From contig NC_081180.1 in the NCBI RefSeq assembly GCF_029867415.1, positions 235,949,761-236,013,760 of the forward strand: 64,000 nucleotides of DNA, in the 5' to 3' direction. The stretch comes from Vicia villosa (taxonomy: Eukaryota; Streptophyta; Magnoliopsida; Fabales; Fabaceae). The notes under the pieces were generated by a model. That model searched no databases, had not been told where the DNA came from, and worked only from the letters and a program-made list of their open reading frames with translations. The position numbers were made by a program, and so were the translations under genes. Below, in pieces: positions 10,844 through 22,384 of this stretch; the stretch's first letter is position 1, and each line of letters opens with the position of its first letter.

Positions 10844-12355
10844 ATTCTGATCACTAATGCTTTTCAGGCTTTTCAGGCACTAATGCTCGTTCAAATTTTT
10901 AAAAATGCACTAATGCTTTTCAGGCTGAAGAAGTAGATTCTGAAGAATCATGATCAGAAGAAGAAAATGAACTGTCCATGATCTCTAGAAGGGTAAACCA
11001 ACTCTGGAACAACAAGCATAGGAAGTTCAAGAGCTTTAGAAGTTCAAAGAAATTTGAACGAGGAGAATCTTCTGGTGTAAGAAGATCTGACAAGAAGAAG
11101 GTCGTCTGCTATGAGTGCAATGAGCCTAGACACTTCAAGAATGAATGTCCAAAACTTCAGAAGGAGAATCCCAAGAAGAAGTTTCATAAGAAGAAAGGTC
11201 TTATGGCAACATGGGATGATTATGAATCAGAATCAGAATCAGACTCTGAAGGAGAGCAAGCCAACTTTGCACTGATGGCCACAGTGGATGATGGATCAGA
11301 ATCTCCATCAGAATCAGATTCTGAAGAGGTATTTTCTAAACTATCTAGAGATGAATTAGTTTCCAGTTTGACTGAACTTCTGGAACTCAAGGCTCACCTT
11401 AGTATCAAATACAAAAAGCTGAAAAAGCAATTTGAATTTGAAACTAAGCTGGAATTGGAAAATTCTGAACTGAAGGAAAAAGTTTTAAAATTATCCAAAG
11501 ATAGTGGATCTCCTTCTGAATCAGAAAAATCCATTCCCGGTCTCAATCATATTCTGAAAGAATATGACTCGAGCTTCAGAAAGTTCCTATCTAGAAGTAT
11601 TGGCAGAAGTCATCTTGCTTCTATGATAAATGGTGTTTCTGGAAACAGAAGGTTTGGTTTTGGCTATGAGGGTGATACCTCACATAAATTTGAACCTGTT
11701 TATGATTTGAAAATCACATACAAGCCATTGTATGATCAGTTCAAATATTGCCATGCACATGATATTAGGCTCACCTCACATGCACAGAGTCTTAACACTG
11801 TACACACCAAGAAGCATGTGACACAACCTAAGAAATATCATGCTGTCAAACCTAAAGAATATCATGTTGTTCCTCCTGTTAACTATTATGCTAAACCCAA
11901 GTTCAATCAGAACTTTAGGAAGACTAACAAGAAAGGACCCAAGAAATTGTGGGTACCTAAGGAGAAGATAATTTCTGTTGCAGATATTCTTAGCTGCAAA
12001 GAGGACAAAGCACAAAATGTCATGGTACCTGAACTCTGGGTGCTCGCGACACATGACGGGAAGAAGGTCTACGTTCCAAGACCTGGTGCTTAAACCCGGT
12101 GGAGAAGTCAAGTTTGGAGGAGATCAGAAGGGCAAGATTATTGGCTCTAGAACCATAAGTTTTGGTAGCTCTCCTTCCATAACTAATGTACTTCTTGTAG
12201 GAGGATTAACGCATAAATTATTGTCCATAAGTCAATTAAGTGACAATGGTTATGATATAATCTTCAATCAAAAGTCTTGCAAGGCTGTAAGTCAGAAGGA
12301 TGGCTCAATCCAATTTACAGGAAAGAGAAAGAACAACATTTATAAGATTGATCTT
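10391..12355. repeat. Tandem duplication, unit 1 (1,965 bp, gag middle to protease)
   Basis: Positions 10391-12355 repeat as 12356-14320 with about six substitutions (0.3%). The junction sequence GATCTT is present at the gag-side breakpoint (10385-10390), the middle junction (12350-12355) and the protease-side breakpoint (14315-14320), so the break lies in 6 bp of microhomology. The unit is 655 codons exactly, keeping frame. Confidence 0.92.
10978..12093 (+). pseudogene. SIRE gag C-terminal half, copy 1
   Basis: A 371-codon frame containing the knuckle CYECNEPRHFKNEC (CX2CX4HX4C, with Arg where Gly is common) at about residues 44-57, an acidic Ser/Glu repeat region and a Lys-rich coiled-coil region. 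Its last 116 bases overlap the protease frame at 11978, which lies in the +1 frame. That arrangement holds in both copies, so gag-to-protease passage would need a frameshift. Confidence 0.75.
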
Positions 12356-12808
12356 CTGATGGATGGTTACAAACATCCAGTAAAAGCTACAGGCGTAAGG
12401 CTTACCAGACAAGAAATGGATGATGATCAAAAGAAGCTTTTCAAGAATCATCATAAATGTAGGACTATTTTGCTGAATGCTATCTCTCATGCCGAGTATG
12501 AGAAGATATCTAACAGGGAAACTGCTTATGATATATATGAGTCATTGAAAATGACCCATGAGGGAAATGCTCAAGTCAAGGAGACTAAAGCTCTTGCTCT
12601 AATCCAGAAATATGAAGCCTTCGAGATGGAGGATGATGAAGATATTGAGAAGATGTTCTCAAGATTTCAAACGCTAACTGCTGGATTGAGAGTTCTGGAC
12701 AAAGGCTACACCAAGGCTGATCATGTAAAGAAGATCATCAGAAGCTTTCCCAGAAGATGGGGCCCAATGGTGACTGCATTCAAGATTGCAAAGAATCTGA
12801 AGAAGTAG
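11978..12808 (+). pseudogene. Chimeric protease-gag frame created by the duplication
   Basis: Starts with a Copia protease whose active site reads WYLNSGCSRHMTG: the catalytic Asp is Asn here. At the duplication junction (about 12350) protease runs in frame into the middle of gag (LLMDGYKHPVKATG...), ending at ...KIAKNLKK. Gag after protease is not a natural order; the frame is a by-product of the tandem duplication. Confidence 0.85.
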
Positions 12809-14320
12809 ATTCTGATCACTAATGCTTTTCAGGCTTTTCAGGCACTAATGCTCGTTCAAATTTTTAAAAATGCACTAATGCTTTTCAGGCTGAAGAAGTA
12901 GATTCTGAAGAATCATGATCAGAAGAAGAAAATGAACTGTCCATGATCTCTAGAAGGGTAAACCAACTCTGGAACAACAAGCATAGGAAGTTCAAGAGCT
13001 TTAGAAGTTCAAAGAAATTTGAACGAGGAGAATCTTCTGGTGGAAGAAGATCTGACAAGAAGAAGGTCGTCTGCTATGAGTGCAATGAGCCTAGACACTT
13101 CAAGAATGAATGTCCAAAACTTCAGAAGGAGAATCCCAAGAAGAAGTTTCATAAGAAGAAAGGTCTTATGGCAACATGGGATGATTATGAATCAGAATCA
13201 GAATCAGACTCTGAAGGAGAGCAAGCCAACTTTGCACTGATGGCCACAGTGGATGATGGATCAGAATCTCCATCAGAATCAGATTCTGAAGAGGTATTTT
13301 CTAAACTATCTAGAGATGAATTAGTTTCCAGTTTGACTGAACTTCTGGAACTCAAGGCTCACCTTAGTATCAAATACAAAAAGCTGAAAAAGCAATTTGA
13401 ATTTGAAACTAAGCTGGAATTGGAAAATTCTGAACTGAAGGAAAAAGTTTTAAAATTATCCAAAGATAGTGGATCTCCTTCTGAATCAGAAAAATCCATT
13501 CCCGGTCTCAATCATATTCTGAAAGAATATGACTCGAGCTTCAGAAAGTTCCTATCTAGAAGTATTGGCAGAAGTCATCTTGCTTCTATGATAAATGGTG
13601 TTTCTGGAAACAGAAGGTTTGGTTTTGGCTATGAGGGTGATACCTCACATAAATTTGAACCTGTTTATGATTTGAAAATCACATACAAGCCATTGTATGA
13701 TCAGTTCAAATATTGCCATGCACATGATATTAGGCTCACCTCACATGCACAGAGTCTTAACACTGTACACACCAAGAAGCATGTGACACAACCTAAGAAA
13801 TATCATGCTTTCAAACCTAAAGAATATCATGTTGTTCCTCCTGTTAACTATTATGCTAAACCCAAGTTCAATCAGAACTTTAGGAAGACTAACAAGAAAG
13901 GACCCAAGAAATTGTGGGTACCTAAGGAGAAGATAATTTCTGTTGCAGATATTCTTAGCTGCAAAGAGGACAAAGCACAAAATGTCATGGTACCTGGACT
14001 CTGGGTGCTCGCGACACATGACGGGAAGAAGGTCTACGTTCCAAGACCTGGTGCTTAAACCCGGTGGAGAAGTCAAGTTTGGAGGAGATCAGAAGGGCAA
14101 GATTATTGGCTCTAGAACCATAAGTTTTGGTAGCTCTCCTTCCATAACTAATGTACTTCTTGTAGAAGGATTAACGCATAAATTATTGTCCATAAGTCAA
14201 TTAAGTGACAATGGTTATGATATAATCTTCAATCAAAAGTCTTGCAAGGCTGTAAGTCAGAAGGATGGCTCAATCCAATTTACAGGAAAGAGAAAGAACA
14301 ACATTTATAAGATTGATCTT
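12356..14320. repeat. Tandem duplication, unit 2
   Basis: Second copy of the 1,965-bp block. Differences seen: GTGTAAG to GTGGAAG, GCTTGCCCATAAG to GCTTTCCCAGAAG, GCTGTC to GCTTTC, CTGAACTC to CTGGACTC (protease Asn to Asp) and GTAGGAGG to GTAGAAGG. The 0.3% divergence against 3.3% between the LTRs indicates the duplication arose long after insertion, or is an assembly artefact. Confidence 0.92.
12943..14058 (+). pseudogene. SIRE gag C-terminal half, copy 2
   Basis: Nearly identical to the copy at 10978-12093, with the same zinc knuckle, acidic region and overlap with a protease frame (13943). It differs by a few residues (for example Val to Gly near residue 34). Confidence 0.75.
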
Positions 14321-15214
14321 TCAGATCTTAAGAAGCATAAGGTGACTTTCCTTATGCCTGTTTCTGAAGAGCAATGGGTCTGGCACAGAAGTTTAGGACA
14401 TGCTAGTTTGAGAAATATTTCTCAGATTAACAAACTAAATCTGGTCAGAGGACTCCCAAATCTGAAATATAAATCAGATGCTCTATGTGAAGCATGTCAG
14501 AAGGGCAAGTTCTCCAAACCTGCATTCAAATCTAAGAATGTTGTCTCTTCCTCAAGGCCATTAGAACTTCTGCATATTGATCTGTTTGGACCAGTCAAAA
14601 CAGCATCTATCAGAGAGAAGAAATATGGATTAGTCATCGTAGATTATTATAGCCGCTGGACATGGGTAAAGTTCTTAAAACACAAGGATGAGTCTCATTC
14701 AGTGTTCTTTGAATTCTGCACTCAGATCCAATCTGAGAAGGAGTACAAAATCATAAAGGTCAGAAGTGATCATGGTGGCGAATTTGAGAACAAATTCTTT
14801 GAGGAATTCTTCAAAGAAAATGGTATTGCCCATGATTTCTCTTGCCCTAGAACTCCACAGCAAAATGGAGTTGTAGAGCGAAAGAATAGGACTCTGCAAG
14901 AAATGGCCAGAACCATGATCAATGAGACAAATAAGGCTAAGCACTTCTGGGCAGAAGCAATAAACACTGCATGTTATATTCAGAATAGAATCTCTATAAG
15001 ACCTATTCTAAATAAGACTCCTTATGAATTGTGGAAGAACAGAAAGCCCAACATTTCATATTTTAGTCTTTTTGGATGTGTGTGTTTTATTCTGAATACT
15101 AAAGATCATCTTGGTAAGTTCGATTCTAAGGCTCAAAAATGTTTTCTTCTTGGATATTCTGAACGCTCTAAAAGCTACAGAGTATACAATACTGAAACAT
15201 TGGTTGTAGAATAA
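13943..15214 (+). pseudogene. SIRE protease (copy 2) and integrase
   Basis: A 423-codon frame. It starts with the protease with an intact active site WYLDSGCSRHMTG, then the pre-integrase zinc region (HRSLGHASLRN...CEACQKGKF, an HHCC arrangement at about residues 150-187), then the integrase core with DLFGP, IVDYYSRW, RSDHGGEF and NGVVERKNR carrying the DDE residues. It ends with TAA at 15212-15214, where the surrounding sequence continues as an open Copia frame, so this is a point nonsense change. Confidence 0.85.
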
Positions 15215-15659
15215 TCAATCAATATCAGGTTTGATGATAAGCTTGGTCTTGAAAAGCCAAAGCAGTTTGAGAATTTTGCAGATATAGATATTGACATATC
15301 AGAAGCTGTAGAACCAAGAAGCAAAGCTCCAGAAGCCGAAAGTCTCAGAAGCAATGGATCAGAAGATCAAGTTGTTGCATCTTTAGAAAATCTCAGAATT
15401 TATTGGAAAGAAAGATGATCCCATCAGAACAAGGGCATTCCTTAAGAACAATGCAGATTGTCAATTAGGTCTTGTTTCTTTGATCGAGCCAACTTTTGTT
15501 GATCAAGCTCTAGAAGATCCAGACTAGATAATTGCCATGCAAGAAGAACTAAATCAGTTTACAAGGAATGATGTATGGGATTTGGTTCCTAGACCAAAAG
15601 GATTCAACATCATTGGTACTAAGTAGGTGTTCAGAAACAAGCTTAGCGAGAAGGGATAA
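15215..15659 (+). pseudogene. Broken integrase-RT linker of second SIRE element
   Basis: Translation continues as Copia-like linker in the integrase frame until about 15400, then similarity shifts to another frame by the RT region (15660 is in a different frame from 13943). In-frame stops interrupt at least three positions (TAG at about 15525, TAG at about 15624, TAA at about 15657). Confidence 0.65.
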
Positions 15660-17015
15660 GTGGTAAGAAACAAAGCCAGACTGGTGGCTCAGGAATATAG
15701 TCAGCAAGAAGGGATTGACTATACAGAAACCTTTGCACCAGTGGCCAGGTTAGAATCTATTCGTTTATTAATTTCTTTTGCCACTCAGCACAACATCACT
15801 CTGTATCAGATGGATGTTAAGAGTGCCTTCTTAAATGGTTATATAGATGAGGAAGTCTATTTCCATCAACCTCCTGGTTTTGAGGAATCTAAGTCTCCAG
15901 AATATGTTTTCAAACTTAAGAAATCATTGTATGGATTGAAGAAAGCTCCTAGAGTTTGGTATGAAAGATTAAGTTCTTTCCTTCTGGACAATGGTTTCAC
16001 TAGAGGACAAGTGGACACAACTCTTCTCTGTAAAACATCTAAGAAGGATATTTTAACTTGTCAAATTAATGTTGATGATATTATCTTTGGAACATCTAAT
16101 GCTTCACTTGGAAAGGAGTTTGCTAAGTCTATGCAGGCTGAATTCGAAATGAGTATGATGGGTGAACTCAAGTATTTCCTTGGGATTCAAATCAATCAAA
16201 CTTCTGATGGAACCTATGTTCATCAAATGAAGTATGTGAAAGAACTTTCGAAGAAGTTTAATCTTTCTGAAAGCAAAGAAGCCAAAACTCCTATGCATCC
16301 AACATGTGTTTTAGGTAAGGATGAGGTAAGTAAGAAGGTAGACCAGAAGTTGTACAGAGGTATGATTGGATCTCTTCTATACTTAACTGCTTCTAGACCT
16401 GACATTCTATTCAGTGTTTGTTTGTGTGCTAGATTCCAATCAGATCCTAGAGAATCTCACTTAACTGTTGTTAAGAGAATTCTGAGGTATCTGAAAGGTA
16501 CTACTAACGTTGGTTTAGTCTACAAAAGATCTAAAGAATACAACTTAGTAGGATTTTGTGATGTTGACTACGCTGGAGATAGAATTGAAAGGAAGAGTAC
16601 TTCTGGAAGTTGTCAATTTCTTGGAAGTCATTTGATCTCCTGGTACAGCAAGAAGCAAGCTACCATAGCTTTCTCAACTACAGAAGCAGAATATGTTGCT
16701 GCTGCTGGATGTAGCACACAAATGCTCTGGATGAAGAGTCAGCTAGAAGATTATCAGATATATGAGAGTAACATTCCTATTTTCTGTGATAATACTTCTG
16801 CGATATGTTTATCTAAGAATCCTATCTTACATTCCAAAGCTAAACATATTGAGATTAAACATCATTTTATGAGGGACTATGTTCAGAAGGGTGTTCTTTC
16901 CTTGAACTTTGTGGATACAGACCATCAATGGGCTGATATTTTTACAAAACCCCTTGCTGAAGATAGGTTTAAGTTCATTCTGAAGAAGATCAGTATGGAC
17001 TTATGCCCAGAATGA
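15660..17015 (+). pseudogene. SIRE reverse transcriptase and RNase H
   Basis: A 451-codon frame without an ATG at its start. RT motifs ARLVAQEYSQ, QMDVKSAFLNG and SLYGLKKAP are clear. The catalytic box reads INVDDIIFG: the Tyr of YVDD is Asn, which should cripple polymerisation. RNase H follows, with GFCDVDYAGD, STTEAEYVA and FCDNTSAI. The frame closes at 17013-17015 after ADIFTKPL, the usual end of Copia pol. Confidence 0.88.
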
Positions 17016-17140
17016 GAAGATGAGAAGATCTTTGTATGAATAACTTCTGAAATGTGTCAGGACTAGGTAGCTATAAGAAGTTATGATAATAATCAGTTAG
17101 AAGTTCTGATTCTGTTATTACTAACGCTTCATTATCTAAG

Positions 17141-19309
17141 TTGATTCAGAAGTTCCTTTATAGTAAAACAGCTGTCACTAGTCTGATCAGGAAGCTATAC
17201 AACCTGGATGATGAAGAAGGTTGCACCGGTCCTCAACCTGGAAGGGTTAACTGGTATCAGGTTGAACAACAAATCTCTCATGCTTTCGGGACTAAATCTC
17301 ATAAAACTGGTACTTTAAGGCCGTTTTATCAAGTGTGGGCTGAGATTATTCTGGGTTCTCTTCACCACAGGAAGAAGCTATTCCCCTCCTCCGCCTACAT
17401 CAGTCCTGATCACAAGTATACTCTCTTCTGCATTGGCAGAAAGATAGAACTCAACATCTCTCACATTCTGTTCGAGAATCTGAAGACTTCCATTGTTGAG
17501 TCTAGAGAAGAAGAAAGCGTAAAGTGTCCTCATATTCCAAGAAACACTATTCCTTTCGCCAGAATGATATCTGATATTCTGACTGAAAGTAATCTGCTGG
17601 ATTCTATCAGGACCATTGGAGCGTCCCAATTTCTTGGAGTTGTTCAAGGACCTATCCTCAATGGTGTTGATCTGTTCAGACTTGATCTCATCCAAAAGGT
17701 ATCTTCTGTTGGTACAAGCTTTCCAGATATTCTGTCTAGGAGAGTTCCTGTTAAAGGTTTTGCCACTTTGTTTCATCTAGAACTTCGCAAGCCTGTCAAG
17801 CACCACTTGGAAGATTCTGTTAGGAAACAATCTAAAGTTGATCCTGCGTGGATTCGTGGTAGAGTGCTTCTGTCACCAGCTGATCTTCAGAAGAAGGATC
17901 AGAAGAAACAACAGGCTAGGCTAAAAAGAAAGGCTCAAGAAGATGAGGCCAAGCAAGCCAAGAAGCAGAGAGTCACCTATGATTCTGACAAGGTAAACAC
18001 TCCAGAATATCGGCAGCAGAAAATTAGAGATTCTTTTCGTACTCCCAGATCTGCAAATGCTCCTTCTGCAATTGTCTCCAGACATGTTTTTACTCCTCCT
18101 TCTGTACCTCAAACTTCTACCCAACCACCTCCTTTTGAACCACATAACACCTTCACCATACTAAATCCTCCTCCACCTTCTCTTTCTACTCCTGTCTTAA
18201 ACCCTACACCACTAAATATCCATCCCCCAACCCCTTCTGATAAGCCATCCTCATCAACCCCCATCATTATAATTCCATCTTCACCTACACCCATCACAGA
18301 TATTCCTTCATCCTCAATCATCCCCACAGATATCCAATCTTCCTCAAACACTGCACCTCTACCTTCTTTATCCCATCCCCTAACTACCAGAAAATCCAAC
18401 CCTTACTTCCTTCTCTATCCTGACTACAAATTCACCTTCAACCCACCTGAACCTGAACCCCATATCTACCTGGAGTTGTTCAGAAATGAAGTGATTAACA
18501 GGCTGGACCTTCTGAAGGATGCCTTCTTCAATAGTCTTAATGATGTTTCTACAAGAAACCTCTGGAGAAGCTTTCGCCAGGATTTTCAAGTAGGAGCTAT
18601 GAGAGTACAGAAGAGACTAGTGGATGCTGCCCCTGGTTATGCTGGTTATCTTCTGGAGGGTGATAATGGTATCTACTATCATCCCATCAGGAACAGGGTT
18701 GCTGTTGAGGAGAAGAGGTTTATGGATGAGCTGGAAGAAGCAAGAATTGCTGCTGCAATGGAAGCTAACCCTTGCAGGGAAATTGTGGTCTGGAGACCTC
18801 AATATCCTGTTCTGCTCGGAGACTTCGGGATTCTCTTTGAATTTCTGATGGAAAATCCTTCTGAGGAAGACCCAAGCTTGGTCATTTCAGAAGTTGTTGA
18901 CCCACCAGAAGTTGAAGGTCCTTCTGCTCCTAGGAATCTTGCTGCCATTCTTCAGGCTCTTGAGAATGGAGATTCTGAGGTTCCTGCTGCAGAGTATGGA
19001 GATGCTTCTATGGAAGAAGCAGATGCTGATGATCATGTTGTTGAAACTATTCCTTTTGAGGAAAATCCTGCAAATGATCTGACTATGGAAGCTGCGGATC
19101 AGAATGCCATCCCTATGGAAAGAAGTTATGAAGCTTCTTCTGATGAACCTTCCCGTCTTGCAAGGACTTTGGAAGTCATTCAGAAGAACCAGGATGAGCA
19201 GAGATCGATCAATGCTGAGTTTCGTGCTTTCATGGACAGGCAGAATGAGAGCAACAATGGGATTCATGATATGCTGGCCAAGATCATGTCAAAGCTAGGG
19301 TCATCTTAG
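17141..19309 (+). pseudogene. SIRE env-like ORF
   Basis: A 722-codon open frame 125 bp after pol. The first codon of the open stretch is TTG; the first in-frame ATG is at 17564 (residue 142), so the true start looks lost. An N-terminal globular region (to about residue 240) is followed by a Lys/Gln-rich basic stretch, a long Pro/Ser/Thr-rich region (about 290-430), a second globular part and an acidic, coiled-coil-like C terminus. This layout fits env-like proteins of the SIRE lineage. I see no convincing signal peptide or membrane anchor. It shares position but no obvious sequence with the env-like ORF at 1928. Confidence 0.7.
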
Positions 19310-20393
19310 ATTGAGTCTTAGATTGTTTTCTCTTGCTTTGCTGCATCTGTTTTTCTTTGCATCTTCCCTTGCCCTCTCTCTTGTACTTCTGAACTTTTTC
19401 TCCGTGCTTAATGAATATTATCTGTTTCTTCTATGTGTTTGTCTTGTTTTTCATCTGAATCTTTTATGTTTTTGATGTTATGACAAAAAGGGGGAGAAAA
19501 ATGTGATAAATGATCTGATTTATTCTATCAGTTGCTGGGAGAAAGGCTCCACATTTCTAACAAAACTTGCAAAGTTCTATGTTTCTTTGAATGTTTTTGC
19601 AGAACTTGCAGGAATTGAAGATCCTCTTTAAAGCTCAACATGAGAAGCAAAGAGATGAGGAAAAGCAATTCTATAAAGAATCAAGCTCATGGAAATTGAA
19701 GCAAGCTGAGTGCTATAAAGCTTCAAGGATCAGAAGAATGTTCTAATATTCTGATGATAGAATATACTTTCATTCTTACTCTTTATATGTTCTGATGCAT
19801 GTTTTTAGTTACAAAATATGCTCTGAAACATTTTGTGTGTGTGCTCTGATACATAGTATAAATTCTGAAACACATTCTATGTTCTGATTCATTCATGCTG
19901 ACTTTTGTCGTTTAGTTTGTTCTGTAACATTTCAGGATGTAGAGATGCTCTGATGATGCTCTGGTACATTCAATAATGTTCTGATACAATCTAGCATGCA
20001 ATGATTCAAGAAGAAATTCAAGCTCTGAAGCTGACCAATGGAAGCAAGAATCAGAAGCTATGAATAGTCTGAAGATCTAAGAAATTCAAGTTCTGAAGCT
20101 GTCTTATGGAAGCTAGAATCAGAAGCTGTGAATGTTCTAAAGATCTAAGCATATGTGAACGTCTCAACTGAAATACTCAGGGAAGTCTTTTATTTATAAA
20201 ATTCTTCTAGTATTTATTTCAGGGGGAGATTATTTATCTCAGGGGGAGATTGTTAATCTCAGGGGGAGACATATTCACACATTGTCTATATGCTTATGCT
20301 ATAGTTGTGTAATTGTCCTTAGCCGTCTGTCGTTTCTGATTGCAAATTCATATCATTTATGTATGTTTCTGTCATCATCAAAAAGGGGAAGAT
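19310..20393 (+). other. 3' UTR of second SIRE element, with repeated polypurine tracts
   Basis: Non-coding. AAAAAGGGGGAGAAAAATG lies at about 19487. A roughly 68-bp phrase (AAGCTCTGAAGCTG...GAAGATCTAAG) is duplicated at about 20020-20150. AGGGGGAGA occurs three times exactly 20 bp apart (20221, 20241, 20261). The terminal polypurine tract AAAAAGGGGAAGAT at 20380-20393 abuts the 3' LTR. Confidence 0.7.
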
Positions 20394-21536
20394 TGTTAGA
20401 ACAAGATTTGTTCTGATCAATATTCTTAGTTTTTATGATAACAAGTATATGAATTTTGTATGAGATAATGTGGTACTCTAATACTATGCAATTTCCGTTT
20501 CAGGAATTATATAAAGAGTATGCACAAAATCAGCGCAAGAAGCACTGACTCAGAAGGTTCAGCATGCAACATCAGAACATGGTCTAGAAAGACATCAGAA
20601 GATGGTCAAGTAGAATCAAAACATGGGTCTATGGAAGCATCAGAAGAACTTGAGATCAGAAGCAGAAGTACTGAAGTTCTCATGGTATCACGCTCAGAAG
20701 CACTTCAAGGTCAGAAGACAAGAAGATGCTCTGCACCAAGCTGTTTGACTCTGATGACATTCAAACGTTGTTTTCACAAACATCATATCAGAAGCAAGTA
20801 CTAGACTGGCAGGCTACGCTGACTGACAAAAGGAACATCAGTAGCTATTAACGGCAACGTCAGTAGACACAGCGGAAACAAGGCTCGAGGTAGTTGACAA
20901 AAGAGTGAAACATTAAATGCAATGCTGTACGGATTACGCAAAGCATTAAATGCTCCCAACGGTCATCTTCTCAAGTGCCTTTAAATATGAAGTTCTCATG
21001 AGAAGCAAGGTTATGAAGTTACTTTGAATTAAACTTGCACAAACGTTATTCAAATCAAAAGCTCTCAAACTTCATCATCAAGCTCACTACATTGCTGATG
21101 TAATATCTTAGTGAGATTTAAGCTTAAACTTAAGAGAAAATCACAGTTGTGATAATAGCTTTATAAGAAGCATTGTAACTCTTAAAAGAATTTGTTTACA
21201 TTAATTTGTAAGTTCTAGAGTGATCAGGTTGTTGATCAGTATACTCTAGCAAGTCTTAGAAGTTGTCTAAGGAGTTTGTTCCTAGAGTGATCAGGTTGTG
21301 ATCAGGATACTCTAGAAGGCTTAGCAGTTGTCTAAGTGGAAAACCATTGTAATCAAGTGTGATTAGTGGATTAAATTCTAAGGTGAGGTAAATCACTCCA
21401 AGGGGGTGGACTGGAGTAATTTACTTAACAACGAACCAGGATAAAAATAATTGTGCAAATAGTTTTTATCTTACAAGTTTTTAAAGCTACACTTATTCAA
21501 ACCCCCCCCCCTTTATAAGTGTTTTTCTATCCTTCA
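20394..21536 (+). repeat. 3' LTR of second SIRE element
   Basis: Starts TGTTAGAACAAG, ends CTATCCTTCA, followed by the GACAT duplication (21537-21541). The TATA box of the 5' copy is TTTAAATA here. A run of ten C precedes CTTTATAAG near the end. Confidence 0.9.
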
Positions 21537-21562
21537 GACATTCTCAATCCTAGGCCATATTC

Positions 21563-21567
<5 letters not shown>

Positions 21568-21608
<41 letters not shown>
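21568..21608. repeat. (TA)n microsatellite
   Basis: About twenty uninterrupted TA dinucleotides within the solo LTR, 30 bp right of the SIRE insertion point. Confidence 0.9.
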
Positions 21609-21611
<3 letters not shown>

Positions 21612-22384
21612 TAACTGTCCTAGGGTTTACACTCAAACGTAGTTCTAAACAATATATAAACAGTTCTATATTTAAATAAAGACTGTAAATTGAAAGCTAT
21701 AAAGCCTAACCTGGATGGAGTGGAGGCCTTTGAAGAAATATGTACAAAGCCTCAACAACAAATTTTGTTGTTTTATTGATAACAGTTAAATACTTTTGAT
21801 GAACAGAAGAAGTGAAGATGGACAAAGGTCCATAGGTATCTGAAGAGTTTCACCGGGAATAATGCCCTTCAAATACCAGAAGAATATTTTGAAAACAGAA
21901 AGAAGATTTTATAAATACAGTTTTTGAAAACAAACTAAGAAAAGAAAAAGGTGTTGGGTCTTACACTCTAATAGAGGCCCAAAGATTTATTTACCGTTAT
22001 AAGAAACAGTTGTTTAAAAATGATTGAAATATGTTTGAGATTTGACAAAAGTCAACCTAATTAAGGTAAAGACAAAATCTATACCTAATTAAGACCTAAA
22101 TGATTAGGGTTTTAACATAAAATCATACAAAAATGATTAGGTTTAAAATCAAATGAAAATGTACTTAAAAGTATTTTAGAAATTCTTAAAAAATACATCA
22201 TTTTAAACCTAATAAAAATACATGAAATAAATAATATTTATGTGATTTTTTTGATTATTCATAAAATAGATATATTAAATGATAAGTGTGTGAAAAATGA
22301 AGTGAAAATGATTTAATTTGATAGGTGAAATAATCATGTGAAGTTGTGAAGAAAATAAGTGAAAGAAAGTGATAAAAAAAAGTT

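Larger units (their letters stand above)
8973..21536 (+). mobile_element. Complete but mutated SIRE/Maximus Copia retrotransposon (12.56 kb)
   Basis: Both LTRs, primer site, gag, protease, integrase, reverse transcriptase/RNase H, env-like ORF, polypurine tract and a perfect target duplication are present. The order PR-INT-RT-RH is that of Copia and the env-like ORF after pol is that of the SIRE lineage. The two LTRs differ at about 38 sites over 1.13 kb (about 3.3%, by eye). Gag is scrambled, a 1,965-bp block of gag-PR is duplicated in tandem, the int-RT linker has several stops and a frameshift, and the RT motif has lost its Tyr, so it cannot be autonomous now. Confidence 0.9.
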
